Shown here: in pieces, positions 38,332-48,098 of the stretch
How the letters are laid out: the number at the start of each line of letters is the position of its first letter
How positions within the stretch are numbered: the stretch's first letter is position 1
Assembly: GCF_002735905.1 (NCBI RefSeq)
Contig: NZ_PEBD01000010.1
Coordinates: 1,488,001-1,552,000 of the forward strand
DNA: 64,000 nucleotides
DNA from: Williamsia muralis
Lineage (GTDB): Bacteria; Actinomycetota; Actinomycetes; Mycobacteriales; Mycobacteriaceae
Direction of reading: 5' to 3'
Made by a program: the position numbers and the translations under genes
Notes under the pieces: generated by a model
Databases searched by the model: none
What the model was told of the DNA's origin: nothing
Seen by the model: the letters and a program-made list of their open reading frames with translations, nothing else

Positions 38332-39531
38332 ATGACGCCCCCGCACAACTACCTTGCCGTGATCAAGGTCGTCGGTATTGGCGGCGGCGGAGTCAATGCC
38401 GTCAACCGCATGATCGAACAAGGCCTCAAGGGGGTCGAGTTCATCGCGATAAACACCGACGCACAGGCCCTGCTGATGAGCGACGCCGACGTCAAACTCG
38501 ACGTCGGCCGCGACTCGACGCGTGGCCTCGGCGCCGGCGCCGATCCGGAGGTGGGACGCCGCGCCGCCGAAGATGCCAAGGATGAGATCGAGGAACTGAT
38601 CAAGGGCGCCGACATGGTGTTCGTCACCGCGGGTGAGGGTGGCGGTACCGGAACCGGTGGCGCTCCTGTCGTCGCGAGCATCGCGCGCAAACTGGGTGCA
38701 CTCACGGTCGGTGTCGTGACCCGCCCGTTCTCCTTCGAGGGAAAGCGCCGTGGTGGCCAGGCAGAGGTCGGTATCGCCGCACTGCGTGAATCATGCGACA
38801 CCCTCATCGTGATCCCCAACGACCGGCTGCTCCAGATGGGTGATGCCGCAGTCAGTTTGATGGATGCCTTCCGCAGCGCCGACGAGGTTCTCCTCAACGG
38901 TGTGCAGGGCATCACCGATCTGATCACCACGCCGGGTCTGATCAACGTCGACTTCGCCGACGTCAAAGGTGTGATGAGCAATGCAGGCAGTGCCCTGATG
39001 GGCATCGGTTCGGCGCGGGGCGAGTCGCGGGCGACGAAGGCCGCCGAGTCGGCGATCAACTCCCCGCTGCTCGAGGCCTCCATGGAAGGTGCTCACGGCG
39101 TGCTGATCTCGATCGCCGGCGGAAGCGATCTCGGCCTGTTCGAGATCAATGAGGCAGCGACGCTGGTGCAGGAAGCCGCACACATCGACGCGAACATCAT
39201 CTTCGGCACGGTCATCGACGACAACCTCGGCGACGAGGTGCGGGTGACGGTGATCGCCGCCGGCTTCGACAGTGGTTCGCCCGCACGCAAACCGGTCGAA
39301 TCTGCTGCGACCGCTGCCGCACGTACGAGTGGCTCGGTCGGTTCGGCACGTGCCGGGTCGGTGTCGGCAGGTGGCAACACCACCGAACGGCGTGACCCGC
39401 TGTTCGCGCAGGTGCCCGCCGGTGACCCGTTCACCGACGACCGCTCGTCGCGCAACGGCTCGTCGCGTCCGGCTCACGGTCTCGACGAGGCCGACGACGA
39501 GGTGGATGTCCCACCGTTCATGAAGCGCTGA
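38332..39531 (+). CDS. ftsZ: Cell division GTPase FtsZ
   Basis: 399 residues. ATG 38332 is chosen because AAAAGGAAGG precedes it and the protein aligns from [20 protein letters not shown]. The tubulin signature [10 protein letters not shown] lies near residue 104. The T7 loop [11 protein letters not shown] lies near residue 205. A variable Ser/Arg linker follows, then the C-terminal peptide [12 protein letters not shown], which binds SepF and FtsW. It polymerises into the Z ring. The gene has its own promoter in addition to read-through. Confidence 0.97.
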   Translation: MTPPHNYLAVIKVVGIGGGGVNAVNRMIEQGLKGVEFIAINTDAQALLMSDADVKLDVGRDSTRGLGAGADPEVGRRAAEDAKDEIEELIKGADMVFVTAGEGGGTGTGGAPVVASIARKLGALTVGVVTRPFSFEGKRRGGQAEVGIAALRESCDTLIVIPNDRLLQMGDAAVSLMDAFRSADEVLLNGVQGITDLITTPGLINVDFADVKGVMSNAGSALMGIGSARGESRATKAAESAINSPLLEASMEGAHGVLISIAGGSDLGLFEINEAATLVQEAAHIDANIIFGTVIDDNLGDEVRVTVIAAGFDSGSPARKPVESAATAAARTSGSVGSARAGSVSAGGNTTERRDPLFAQVPAGDPFTDDRSSRNGSSRPAHGLDEADDEVDVPPFMKR

Positions 39532-39539
39532 GCCCCGCA

Positions 39540-40259
39540 GTGGGGATACGGATCAGGCGGGTTGTCACCGCCCGGTCCGGTGGTGTCTCCACCGGTCCGT
39601 ACGCGTCGTTCAATCTCGGTGACCACGTGGGCGACGATCCGGATGCGGTGCGCCGCAATCGGCTTCGCCTCGCCGAGAAGATTGGCGTGGACCCGGCACG
39701 CATGGTGTGGATGGAGCAGATCCACAGCCGCAACGTGACTCGGGTAGACGAGCCGGTGACGGGCGCAGTGCCTGCCACCGATGCGTTGATCACCACCACG
39801 CCCGACCTCGCGTTGGCCGTCCTCAGTGCTGATTGCGTGCCGGTGATGCTCAGTGACGAGACGGCGGGTGTGATCGCCGCGGTGCACGCCGGCCGGGTCG
39901 GAGCGCGCATCGGGATCATTCCCCGCACGCTCGAGGCCATGGAGGAAGCCGGCGCCAAGGTGAGCCGGATCGGTGCGTTCCTCGGCCCCGCCGCCAGCGG
40001 TCGTCAGTACGAGGTGCCCGCGCAGATGCAGGCAGATGTCGAAAAGCACCTCCCCGGCAGCGCCACCCGCACCGCCAAGGGGACTCCCGGACTGGACCTG
40101 CGTGCCGGGATTCGCCGTCAGCTCCTGTCCTCGGGCGTCTCGGCGGTGGCCGAGGACCCGCGGTGCACCATCGAAGACCCGGCGCTGTTCAGTCATCGCC
40201 GCGACAATCCCACCGGCCGGCTGGCCTGTGTGATCTGGATGGACAGTGGCAGTGCCTGA
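39540..40259 (+). CDS. pgeF: Laccase-domain purine nucleoside phosphorylase/peptidoglycan editing factor (YfiH/PgeF family)
   Basis: 239 residues from GTG 39540, 8 bp after ftsZ. Metal-site stretches: VSTGPYASFNLGDHVGDDP, QIHSRNV, LSADCVPVML and VHAGRVGARIGI (HAGWRG is usual; here HAGRVG). The family hydrolyses or phosphorolyses purine nucleosides, and in E. coli removes misincorporated serine from muropeptides. Placement between ftsZ and yggS is conserved in actinobacteria (Rv2149c). The change in the HAGWRG motif is worth noting. Confidence 0.88.
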   Translation: MGIRIRRVVTARSGGVSTGPYASFNLGDHVGDDPDAVRRNRLRLAEKIGVDPARMVWMEQIHSRNVTRVDEPVTGAVPATDALITTTPDLALAVLSADCVPVMLSDETAGVIAAVHAGRVGARIGIIPRTLEAMEEAGAKVSRIGAFLGPAASGRQYEVPAQMQADVEKHLPGSATRTAKGTPGLDLRAGIRRQLLSSGVSAVAEDPRCTIEDPALFSHRRDNPTGRLACVIWMDSGSA

Positions 40260-41007
40260 TCAGGAGCCGGTGTCCCCTGCACGGGCGTCGCAACTGGCGG
40301 CCAATCTGGCCGGCGTCCGCCTGCGGGTGGACGAGGCGTGTGTCGCGGCCGGTCGTTCTCCCGCCGATGTCGCACTGCTGCCGGTGACGAAGTTCTTCCC
40401 TGCAGCGGACGTGCTGGCGCTGATCGAGGCCGGTGCCAGCGAGTTCGGTGAGTCCCGTGAACCCGAGGCCGGCCGGAAGGCCCAAGATGTGCGGACCGCC
40501 ACCGGCCGCACGGACCTGCGCTTCCACATGATCGGTCAACTGCAGCGCAACAAGGCCAAGTCCGTTGCGCGCTGGGCTGATCGAGTGCATTCGGTGGACA
40601 GCCTGAAGTTGGCGCAAACCCTCGACCGCGCCACCGGCGTCGCCCTCGACAATGGTGACCGCGCTGCCGCGTTGGAGGTGCTGATTCAGGTCGGCCTCGA
40701 CGATGACGAGGCGAAAGGCCGTGGGGGAGTAGCGGAAAGCGACCTCGCCGAGCTGGCCGAGTCGATCGCCGAACTACCCAACCTGGTGCTGTGCGGGCTG
40801 ATGGTCATCGCTCCGCTGCACGGTTCGGCGGACCGATGGATGGCGGCGTCAGCAACCATCCATCACGATTTCGTGGCGCAGCACCCCGAGGCGCGGGAGC
40901 TGTCCGCCGGTATGTCGGGGGACCTGGAGATCGCAGTGCAACACGGATCAACCTGCGTGCGTGTCGGTACCGCGATCATGGGGGACAGGCCGCTAATCTC
41001 GCCATAA
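40246..41007 (+). CDS. yggS: YggS-family PLP homeostasis protein
   Basis: 253 residues from GTG 40246, overlapping pgeF by 14 bp. It has an alanine racemase-like TIM barrel. The PLP lysine is in LLPVTKFFPAADV (near residue 49). FGESREPEAGRK corresponds to the GENRVQE motif, HMIGQLQRNKAKSV is conserved, and the C-terminal GMSGDLEIAVQHGSTCVRVGTAIMG binds the cofactor phosphate. It buffers PLP and affects amino-acid metabolism; it is not itself a racemase. Equivalent to Rv2148c. Confidence 0.9.
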   Translation: MAVPDQEPVSPARASQLAANLAGVRLRVDEACVAAGRSPADVALLPVTKFFPAADVLALIEAGASEFGESREPEAGRKAQDVRTATGRTDLRFHMIGQLQRNKAKSVARWADRVHSVDSLKLAQTLDRATGVALDNGDRAAALEVLIQVGLDDDEAKGRGGVAESDLAELAESIAELPNLVLCGLMVIAPLHGSADRWMAASATIHHDFVAQHPEARELSAGMSGDLEIAVQHGSTCVRVGTAIMGDRPLISP

Positions 41008-41013
41008 CGGTTA

Positions 41014-41058
41014 GTCACATCAGTAACAGCGACAACATGACTAACAGTGGCAACAGGA
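41014..41058 (+). promoter_or_regulatory. Five-copy 9-bp direct repeat (MtrA-like box) upstream of sepF
   Basis: Hexamers GTCACA (41014), GTAACA (41023), ACAACA (41032), CTAACA (41041) and GCAACA (41050) recur every 9 bp. Within this, 41024-41041 and 41042-41059 are 18-bp tandem copies with three mismatches. The GTCACAgcg-type 9-mer in direct repeat is the reported recognition pattern of the response regulator MtrA. Binding here is inferred. Confidence 0.6.
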
Positions 41059-41104
41059 CTGCAGGAGTTGTCGAGTACCGGCCGCGGCTGAAAGAGGAAT
41101 TGCG

Positions 41105-41830
41105 ATGAGCACCATCCACAAGTTCAAGGCGTACTTCGGCATGGTCCCTCCCGGTGACTACGAAGACGACTACCTTGACGATCCCGCTCCGGCGCGGTCG
41201 CGCCGCTACGAGCGCGACTACCGTGACGAGGCAGACTTCCGCGAGAGCGATTACCGCGCCGAGTATCGCGACGACGTGGACGACCGCGACTACCGCGAAG
41301 CTGACTTCCGGGACGGTGAATACGAGCGCGTTCCCGAGTACGCCTACGCCGGCTCCCGGCGCCCGCAGTTCGAATCGATCGACCGTTACGCGGCTGCCCC
41401 CGCGCCGGCACGGATGACGGGCCGCCTCGAACCGCTCGCCACACGCACGGTCGGCACCCGGCCCTCCGCGGTCGGTGGCCCCTCCACCCGCGGCGCCCTC
41501 GCCATCGACCCGCGCGCAGAACTCGACCGGGTCTTCGAAGAAGGCAACCCGCTCGGCAAGATCACCACTCTGCGGCCCAGCAGCTACGCCGAGGCACGCA
41601 CGATCGGCGAGCGGTTCCGCGACGGTAGCCCTGTGATCATGGATCTCGTGGAGATGAGCAACGCCGACGCCAAGCGCCTCGTCGACTTCGCCGCCGGCCT
41701 CGCGTTCGCGTTGCACGGCTCGTTCGACAAGGTGGCCACCAAGGTGTTTCTGCTGGCTCCTGCCGACATCGACGTCTCGCCCGAGGATCGCAAGAGGATC
41801 GCCGAAACCGGTTTCTACAACCACCAGTAG
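41105..41830 (+). CDS. sepF: Cell division protein SepF
   Basis: 241 residues. The N-terminal amphipathic membrane-binding helix is [21 protein letters not shown] linker of about 100 residues follows, dominated by Arg, Asp, Glu and Tyr (units like [12 protein letters not shown] and [12 protein letters not shown]). The C-terminal SepF domain runs from about residue 150 ([62 protein letters not shown]). SepF anchors FtsZ to the membrane and is the only such anchor known in mycobacteria. AGAGGAA precedes ATG. It is probably controlled by the upstream repeat array. Confidence 0.93.
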   Translation: MSTIHKFKAYFGMVPPGDYEDDYLDDPAPARSRRYERDYRDEADFRESDYRAEYRDDVDDRDYREADFRDGEYERVPEYAYAGSRRPQFESIDRYAAAPAPARMTGRLEPLATRTVGTRPSAVGGPSTRGALAIDPRAELDRVFEEGNPLGKITTLRPSSYAEARTIGERFRDGSPVIMDLVEMSNADAKRLVDFAAGLAFALHGSFDKVATKVFLLAPADIDVSPEDRKRIAETGFYNHQ

Positions 41831-41896
41831 GTCGGCCGACGGGCCCGCCGGCCTGTCGTTTTCACATCCGGGACCGAAATCGGGCAGAGTTGTGGC

Positions 41897-42178
41897 GTGA
41901 CGATCGCACGCGAAATTATTTACTACCTCCTTTTCATCTACTGGCTGCTTCTGCTCGGTCGGTTGGTGATCGAATTGGTGCGAACCTTCGCCCGAGAGTG
42001 GCGACCCACCGGAGCCTCGGTGGTGGTCATCGAAACTGTCTTCACCACGACAGACCCACCCATCAAGGCCCTTCGCCGAATCCTGCCGCCGATCCCGCTC
42101 GGACCCGTTCGCCTGGACCTCTCGCTGATGATCACGATGATCGTTGTTCTCATCGCGATGTCGTTGGTCGCCGCTTAG
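41897..42178 (+). CDS. YggT-family integral membrane protein
   Basis: 93 residues from GTG 41897. Two TM helices (IIYYLLFIYWLLLLGRLVIE and LMITMIVVLIAMSLVAA) flank a loop with TDPPIKALRRILPPIPLG, the YggT signature. Conserved between sepF and wag31 in actinobacteria (Rv2146c). Its proposed roles concern polar growth or osmotic stress, but the molecular function is not settled. Confidence 0.88.
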   Translation: MTIAREIIYYLLFIYWLLLLGRLVIELVRTFAREWRPTGASVVVIETVFTTTDPPIKALRRILPPIPLGPVRLDLSLMITMIVVLIAMSLVAA

Positions 42179-42515
42179 TCGGATTCGACTGCGGGTCGTA
42201 CCCCCGGATGGCAAGCGGGGGCATTAGTATCGAGTAGGTTGATAACGAACGGGTCACAAACTCGGGACGCGCCGAAGTAAATAGTGCGTTTTGACACCCG
42301 TTTGATTTCGACATAGCAACCAAAGGGTGCGACGAACGGTTCTAGTGTGACAGGATGGACGCCAGTTACAGGCTAGATGTCGATCGTGAATAATATGGCT
42401 GACTGATCCATGATCTGGGTCGCGTCAGAAGTGAATTCATGGGCGGTGACTACGCCAGCCAGCACCTCCAGACAAGCAGACCAATGTTCGATACAAGGTA
42501 TAAGGGGACCGACCA
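42179..42515 (+). promoter_or_regulatory. Gene-free wag31 promoter region
   Basis: 337 bp without a supported ORF, AT-richer than its surroundings. Two promoter candidates: TTGACA (42291-42296) with TAGCAA (42314-42319) at 17-bp spacing, and TTACAG (42366-42371) with TAATAT (42391-42396) at 19-bp spacing. AAGGGGA before ATG 42516 is the ribosome-binding site. Independent, strong expression of wag31 is expected. Confidence 0.5.
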
Positions 42516-43340
42516 ATGCGGCTGACACCAGCTGATGTGCACAACGTCGCGTTCAGCAAACCGCCGATCGGTAAGCGCGGCTACAACGAGGACGAAGTCG
42601 ATCAGTTCCTCGACTTCGTAGAAGCTGAACTGGCGCGTCTGATCGAAGAGAACTCCGACTTGAAGCAGCGCGTCGAGGAGCTCGAAGGCGAGGTGGACCA
42701 GGCCAAGAAGGCTGCGCCCGCGCAAGAGCCCGCGACACAGACCTTCGCCAAGCAGCAGCCCCCCGCTCCTGAGCCGGTGGCGCAGCAGCAGCCACAGCAG
42801 TCCTCCAACGAGGACCAGAGCATCCGGGCAGCCCGCGTGCTGGGCCTGGCCCAGGAGACCGCGGATCGTCTGACCAACAACGCGCGCAGCGAATCCGAGG
42901 CCATGGTTGCCGACGCACGCGCACGTGCCGATGCTCTCGTCGGCGACGCCCGCTCGAAGTCCGAGGCGATGCTGAGCGATGCCCGTCAGCGCTCCGAGGC
43001 GATTCTGGCCGACGCGCAGTCGCGCGCCGAGACCCAGACCCGGCAGGCGCAGGAGAAGGCCGACGCTCTGCAGGCCGACGCCGAGCGCAAGCACACCGAG
43101 ATCATGGGCACGATCAACCAGCAGCGCTCGGTGCTCGAGGGTCGAATCGAACAGCTCAAGACGTTCGAGCGTGAGTACCGCACGCGGCTCAAGACGTACC
43201 TCGAATCCCAGCTCGAAGAGTTGCAGCAGCGTGGAAGCGCCGCACCGGTGGACAACGCACGTGGTGGCGACGCTTTCTCGTCCGATCCCGGCAATGGTGG
43301 TTTCACCAACTCCGGCGGATTCAGCAAGCCGAACAACTGA
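42516..43340 (+). CDS. wag31: Polar growth scaffold DivIVA/Wag31
   Basis: 274 residues. The N-terminal DivIVA lipid-binding domain is [20 protein letters not shown], then [21 protein letters not shown] Gln/Pro-rich linker (residues about 75-100) leads to a long coiled coil built of Ala/Asp/Ser-rich heptads ([36 protein letters not shown]). The C-terminal tail is Gly/Asn-rich. It marks cell poles and recruits elongation enzymes. Equivalent to Rv2145c. The Thr73 phosphosite region of Mtb Wag31 lies in the linker, which differs here. Confidence 0.95.
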   Translation: MRLTPADVHNVAFSKPPIGKRGYNEDEVDQFLDFVEAELARLIEENSDLKQRVEELEGEVDQAKKAAPAQEPATQTFAKQQPPAPEPVAQQQPQQSSNEDQSIRAARVLGLAQETADRLTNNARSESEAMVADARARADALVGDARSKSEAMLSDARQRSEAILADAQSRAETQTRQAQEKADALQADAERKHTEIMGTINQQRSVLEGRIEQLKTFEREYRTRLKTYLESQLEELQQRGSAAPVDNARGGDAFSSDPGNGGFTNSGGFSKPNN

Positions 43341-43360
43341 TTCTCGTCGGGGTCTGATCC

Positions 43361-43735
43361 GTGCTGGTGCTGGCGCTGGGCGCCACCCTGGTGGGATTCG
43401 TCCTGTTGGTGGCGGCGCTGATCAGCGGGGTCCTCTGGCTCGCGGTCGCGTGCATCGTGGTGTGCGTGATCGGAGTCGGATTCCTGCTGGCTGACCTGAT
43501 CGGGCTCGGCCGCCGGTCGAACTCTGATGAGGCCGACCACGACGCCCGGCCAGAATCGGGCGCGGACGACCAGGCAAGTCCCGGGTCCGCCGATAAGGTG
43601 CGAGACCAGAGCGGGCATCAGCAGGACTCGGATGCACAGGGTCACTCGGATGTGCCGGGTCACTCGGATGTACAGGGTCACCGTTACGACGATGACCCGC
43701 CCACCGAGGAAATACATCTCGACAAGCCGCGTTAG
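43361..43735 (+). CDS. Small two-helix membrane protein with repeat tail (Rv2144c position)
   Basis: 124 residues from GTG 43361, 20 bp after wag31. Two TM helices (MLVLALGATLVGFVLLVAAL and LAVACIVVCVIGVGFLLADL) are followed by an acidic, His/Asp/Ser-rich cytoplasmic tail. The tail carries hexapeptide repeats GHSDVP, GHSDVQ and GHRYDD. No recognised domain. Position and topology resemble Rv2144c next to wag31; function unknown. Confidence 0.65.
   Translation: MLVLALGATLVGFVLLVAALISGVLWLAVACIVVCVIGVGFLLADLIGLGRRSNSDEADHDARPESGADDQASPGSADKVRDQSGHQQDSDAQGHSDVPGHSDVQGHRYDDDPPTEEIHLDKPR
43639..43692 (+). repeat. 18-bp tandem repeat in the small membrane protein gene
   Basis: Units beginning GGGTCAC start at 43639, 43657 and 43675, exactly 18 bp apart, coding for the GHSDV(P/Q) hexapeptides. 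The third unit diverges after the first half. Confidence 0.85.
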
Positions 43736-43740
43736 ACTTG

Positions 43741-43974
43741 TCATCAGCGTTGATCCGGCCATCACCGGGGAGCTCTCGGAAGAACAGGACAGCCCTGGCG
43801 GTCCCCAGTAGAACCGGGCGGGTGAGGTCCGTCAACGCCTCGACGATTACCGGCGTCTCGCCGGCAGATCGACCGAGTGGCGTCCCACGGACGCAAGCGG
43901 GGTGGTACCGCGGCCGATGAATCATCGGTTCGTCCCCGTGCCAGGCAGCAAAGCCGACGCACGAGGAGACGGTA
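43741..43974 (+). ncRNA. T-box riboswitch controlling ileS (ultrashort stem I, translational type)
   Basis: The T-box consensus TGGTACCGCGG is at 43903-43913, 62 bp before the ileS start. A compact stem I near the transcript start presents ATC at 43761-43763, an isoleucine specifier, in the context ggccATCaccgggg. A hairpin with perfect arms (43914-43928) follows the T-box. There is no terminator T-run; the ribosome-binding site GAGGAG lies at the 3' end, so uncharged tRNA-Ile should open the site rather than stop termination. This matches the actinobacterial ileS T-boxes known from Mycobacterium and Nocardia. Confidence 0.88.
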
Positions 43975-46900
43975 GTGACCACACAGGACCCGATATCAGC
44001 CCCATCGACGAGTGGCTCAGCAACTCGCGTGTACCCGCTGGTCGATCTCACCGGGGGAACCAAGGCCGGAGCGCCGTCTTTTCCCGAGGTCGAGAAGCGA
44101 GTACTCGACTACTGGCAGGCCGACGACACGTTCCGGGCGTCGATCGACAACCGGGCCGACGCGCCTGAGTTCGTCTTCTACGACGGGCCCCCCTTTGCCA
44201 ACGGGCTGCCGCACTACGGCCACCTCCTCACCGGGTACGTGAAAGACCTCGTTCCGCGTTTCCAGACGATGCGAGGCAAGAAGGTCGATCGCCGCTTCGG
44301 CTGGGACACCCACGGCCTGCCTGCGGAACTGGAGGCCGAACGCCAGCTCGGGATCACCGACAAGTCCCAGATCGAGACCATGGGCGTCGCAAAGTTCAAC
44401 GACTACTGCCGCGCATCGGTGCTGCGCTACACCGACGAGTGGCGGGAGTACGTGACGCGCCAGGCTCGATGGGTCGACTTCGACAACGATTACAAGACCC
44501 TCGACATCGACTTCATGGAATCGGTGATGTGGGCGTTCAAGGCGCTCCATGACAAGGGCCTGATCTACCAGGGCTACCGCGTGCTGCCGTACTCCTGGTA
44601 CGAGCAGACTCCGTTGTCGAATCAGGAGAGCAAGCTCGACGACGCCTACAAGATGCGCCAGGATCCGGCTGTCACGGTGCGAATGACCCTGCGTCCCAGC
44701 GATACCGGTCCTGCTGCGCTCGACGGGGTGGAAGCCCTGATCTGGACGACCACACCATGGACACTGCCGTCGAACCTGGCCATCGCCGTCAATCCGGAGT
44801 TCGAATACAGCCACGTTCGCGGGGAGGACGGGCAGCAGTACCTGCTCGCCACCGCGTTGCTCGGCAGCTACGCACGTGAGTTGGGTTCGGAGCCCGAGGT
44901 TCTGGGGACCTACCTGGGTGCCGAACTGGAGAACGTGCACTACACCCCGCCATTCGACTTTTTCGCGGGTCATGAGGGTGCGCACCGTGTTCTGCTGGGT
45001 GACTACGTCACCACCGACAGCGGTACCGGAATCGTCCACCTCGCACCGGCTTTCGGTGAAGAGGACATGGAGCTCGCGACCGCGTACGGCATCGAGGTGG
45101 TGCAACCGCTGGATGCAGGCGGGCGATTCACGAGTCTGGTAGCTCCCTACGAGGGCCTGCAGGTCTTCGACGCGAACCCGGTGATCATCAAGGACCTCAA
45201 AGCCGCGGGCAAGATCCTGCGCCACGAGACCATCGAGCACTCCTATCCGCATTCATGGCGGTCGGGAAAGCCGTTGATCTACATGGCGGTGCCCTCCTGG
45301 TTTGTCGCGGTCACCACATTCCGCGACCGGATGGTGGAGCTCAACAAGCAGATCGAGTGGTCGCCGGAGCACATCCGGGACGGCCAATTCGGTAAGTGGC
45401 TCGAAGGGGCCAAGGACTGGAACATCAGCCGCAACAGGTACTGGGGTGCGCCCATCCCCGTATGGGTGTCCGACGATCCCGAGTACCCGCGGGTCGACGT
45501 GTACGGCAGTCTCGACGAGCTCGAGCGTGACTTCGGCGTGCGTCCCGACAACCTGCACCGCCCGTTCATCGACGAGCTCACTCGCGCCAATCCTGATGAC
45601 CCGAGCGGTGAGTCGACGATGCGCCGGGTTCCGGAGGTGCTGGACTGCTGGTTCGAGTCCGGTTCGATGCCGTATGCACAGGTGCATTACCCGTTCGAGA
45701 ACACCGATTGGTTCGAGGGAACGGACTCTGTACCGGAGACGGAGCGGAGCGGAGCTCGACCAGCTGTACCGGGCCACAGCCCGGGTGACTTCATCGTCGA
45801 GTACAACGGGCAGACGCGCGGATGGTTCTACAACCTGCACGTCCTGTCGACCGCACTGTTCGACCGGCCGGCGTTCCGTACCGTCGCCGCCCACGGCATC
45901 GTGCTGGGCGACGACGGCCAGAAGATGTCGAAGTCGAAGCGCAACTACCCCGACGTGAACGAGGTGTTCGACCGTGACGGCAGCGATGCCATGCGGTGGT
46001 TCCTGATGGCCTCTCCGATCCTGCGGGGTGGCAACCTGGTGGTGACCGAGCGCGGCATCCGCGAGGGTGTTCGGCAGGCGTTGTTACCGCTGTGGAACGC
46101 GTACAGCTTCCTGCAGTTGTATGCGGACCGGCCTGCGCAGTGGAGTACCGGCTCGGCCAATGTGCTCGATCGGTACATCCTGGCCAAGGCAGCCGCCACT
46201 CGCGATGTGATGACCGGGCAGATGGAGACCTATGACATCGCGGGGGCGTGCGACGAGTTCCGTCACTTCTGCGACGCCCTCACCAATTGGTATGTGCGCC
46301 GGTCCCGTTCGCGTTTCTGGGCAGGCCAGGACGATGCGCCCGAGGCCTTCGACACGCTGTACACCGTGCTCGAGGTGGCCTGCCGCCTTGCGGCGCCGCT
46401 CTTGCCACTCGCCACGGAGGCGATCTGGCGGGGCCTGACCGGAGGTCGCTCGGTCCACCTCACCGATTGGCCGGCCGATGACGAATTGCCGGCCGATCCT
46501 GATCTGGTTGCGGCGATGGATGATGTGCAGGCCGTCTGCTCGGTGGCCTCGAGTCTGCGCAAGGCGAACAAGCTCCGGGTACGCCTGCCGCTGCCGTCGT
46601 TGACCGTGGCATCCGCCGATGCCGAGCGGTTGCGGCCGTATTCCGATCTGATCGCCGACGAGATGAACGTGAAGTCCGTGCGTCTGACCGATGATGCGGA
46701 CCAATACGGCCGGGTCGAGCTCGCGGTGAACGCCAGAGTTGCCGGACCCCGTCTGGGCAAAGACGTCCAGCGCGTCATCAAGGCGGTCAAGGCGGGCAAC
46801 GTCACGATCGACGAGCGTGATGGTGTCGACGTGGTCAGTGCTGACGGCATCGAGCTGCTCGAAGGTGAGTACACGCGCAAACTCGTTGCAGTGCAGCCGG

Positions 46901-47241
46901 AGTCGACCGCAGAGCTGCCTGCCGGGGCGGGTCTGGTGGTGTTGGACACGTCCGTCACCGAGGAACTCGAGGCCGAGGGCTGGGCCAAGGACCGCATCCG
47001 CGAGCTGCAAGAAGCGCGCCGCGCGGCAGGGTTGGACGTATCCGACCGCATCCGTGTGACACTCGCAGTGCCCGACAACCATGTCGAGTGGGCGCAGCGG
47101 CACCGCGATCTGATCGCCAGGGAAGTTCTTGCGGTCGAGCTCGACCTGGTGGCCGGTCACGACGGCAATGCCGCCGGCGAGTGGGTGGCCTTGGGTGACG
47201 GTGTGCAAGCGACGCTGGTGAAGGCGAACAAGGCCGATTAA
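43975..47241 (+). CDS. ileS: Isoleucyl-tRNA synthetase
   Basis: 1088 residues, the long eukaryote-like class I IleRS type. The HIGH motif is HYGH (near residue 80, [19 protein letters not shown]). The editing domain spans roughly 200-420 ([31 protein letters not shown]). [12 protein letters not shown] starts at residue 650. It is followed by the anticodon-binding domain and a C-terminal extension. The long form is known for mupirocin tolerance in other bacteria. GTG 43975 is preceded by GAGGAG and controlled by a T-box. The stop codon overlaps the convergent TetR stop. Confidence 0.95.
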   Translation: MTTQDPISAPSTSGSATRVYPLVDLTGGTKAGAPSFPEVEKRVLDYWQADDTFRASIDNRADAPEFVFYDGPPFANGLPHYGHLLTGYVKDLVPRFQTMRGKKVDRRFGWDTHGLPAELEAERQLGITDKSQIETMGVAKFNDYCRASVLRYTDEWREYVTRQARWVDFDNDYKTLDIDFMESVMWAFKALHDKGLIYQGYRVLPYSWYEQTPLSNQESKLDDAYKMRQDPAVTVRMTLRPSDTGPAALDGVEALIWTTTPWTLPSNLAIAVNPEFEYSHVRGEDGQQYLLATALLGSYARELGSEPEVLGTYLGAELENVHYTPPFDFFAGHEGAHRVLLGDYVTTDSGTGIVHLAPAFGEEDMELATAYGIEVVQPLDAGGRFTSLVAPYEGLQVFDANPVIIKDLKAAGKILRHETIEHSYPHSWRSGKPLIYMAVPSWFVAVTTFRDRMVELNKQIEWSPEHIRDGQFGKWLEGAKDWNISRNRYWGAPIPVWVSDDPEYPRVDVYGSLDELERDFGVRPDNLHRPFIDELTRANPDDPSGESTMRRVPEVLDCWFESGSMPYAQVHYPFENTDWFEGTDSVPETERSGARPAVPGHSPGDFIVEYNGQTRGWFYNLHVLSTALFDRPAFRTVAAHGIVLGDDGQKMSKSKRNYPDVNEVFDRDGSDAMRWFLMASPILRGGNLVVTERGIREGVRQALLPLWNAYSFLQLYADRPAQWSTGSANVLDRYILAKAAATRDVMTGQMETYDIAGACDEFRHFCDALTNWYVRRSRSRFWAGQDDAPEAFDTLYTVLEVACRLAAPLLPLATEAIWRGLTGGRSVHLTDWPADDELPADPDLVAAMDDVQAVCSVASSLRKANKLRVRLPLPSLTVASADAERLRPYSDLIADEMNVKSVRLTDDADQYGRVELAVNARVAGPRLGKDVQRVIKAVKAGNVTIDERDGVDVVSADGIELLEGEYTRKLVAVQPESTAELPAGAGLVVLDTSVTEELEAEGWAKDRIRELQEARRAAGLDVSDRIRVTLAVPDNHVEWAQRHRDLIAREVLAVELDLVAGHDGNAAGEWVALGDGVQATLVKANKAD

Positions 47242-47984
47242 CCAACTGTCGGCTGCGCGTGGCCGAGTCCGATCCGATCGAGTACGCCGCCGATCTGGAG
47301 GTCGAACAGGACCTCCGGATCGGTTGGCGGTTCGGATCCGAACTGGCCGAACACTTCCAGGCTCGTCAGCCCAACCGTGGTGGCCCACAGCAGGATCGCC
47401 GTATGAACGTGCTGGTCGTCGATGTCGAGGGCGAACTCGTCTCTGATCGGCGCGAAGCCGGCACCTGGTAAATCGCCGTAGCTCGGTTGATCTCCGATCC
47501 GCCCGGCAGTTGCCGCCTGCTGCAACGTCTTCAGCAGCAGGCCGACAACGCGCGTGCCCGGCTCGGTGGTCAACTCCGCGGGTGCCTGGTAGCCGGGCAC
47601 GGGGCTGCCGTACAGCAGTGCGTAGCGGGCCGGTTCGGCCACTGCCCATCGTCGGAAAGCTTGGCAGCTGACCATCAGTCGTTCCCGGAATGCGTCCGAG
47701 GCGGCCGATTCGTGGGCTTCCACCACGTGGTCTGCCAACTCGGTGTACGCATCCACCACCAGCAGCGTCAACAACTGGTCGCGGTTGGCGACGTACCGGT
47801 AGACGGCGGACGAGACCAGGTCGAGGTCGCGTGCGATGGCACGCAGCGACAGCGCCGCAGCGCCATATCGAGCCAGATGAGCGCGGCCGAGTTCGAGGAT
47901 GCGTTCCTGGGTACGGGCACGGGCCATCGCGCGCGGTGTCGACTCCGTCGCGGTCTTCTCTCGGTGGGGCGATTGCGGGGGCAC
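47238..47984 (-). CDS. TetR-family transcriptional regulator
   Basis: About 248 residues from GTG 47984, which has GAGGA upstream; ATG 47927 is the alternative. The TetR helix-turn-helix is [33 protein letters not shown]. The C-terminal ligand domain resembles the TetR_C_13-like actinobacterial group ([26 protein letters not shown]). It is divergent from the deazaflavin-type gene at 48099. Two identical 13-bp palindromes lie between them, so it most likely represses itself and that gene. It shares TTAA with the ileS stop. Confidence 0.85.
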   Translation of the reverse strand: MPPQSPHREKTATESTPRAMARARTQERILELGRAHLARYGAAALSLRAIARDLDLVSSAVYRYVANRDQLLTLLVVDAYTELADHVVEAHESAASDAFRERLMVSCQAFRRWAVAEPARYALLYGSPVPGYQAPAELTTEPGTRVVGLLLKTLQQAATAGRIGDQPSYGDLPGAGFAPIRDEFALDIDDQHVHTAILLWATTVGLTSLEVFGQFGSEPPTDPEVLFDLQIGGVLDRIGLGHAQPTVG

Positions 47985-48005
47985 TCGTCCATCCTCACAC
48001 AAAAG

Positions 48006-48070
48006 AGAGCAGTGCTCTTGCATTCTCGGCGACTGGGGCGCACACTCGGAGAAACAGAGAGCAGTGCTCT
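48006..48070. promoter_or_regulatory. Two TetR operators in the divergent gap
   Basis: AGAGCAGTGCTCT occurs at 48006-48018 and at 48058-48070, the second extended to a 15-bp perfect palindrome (48057-48071). Spacing is 52 bp, close to five helical turns, so looping or cooperative binding is possible. A -35-like TTGCAT starts at the edge of the first site. Confidence 0.75.
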
Positions 48071-48098
48071 CATCGACTCGAGACACCCAGGAGCCACC

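Noticed and set aside
44017-45252. A 411-codon minus-strand frame inside ileS
   Set aside because: Shadow of ileS codon bias.
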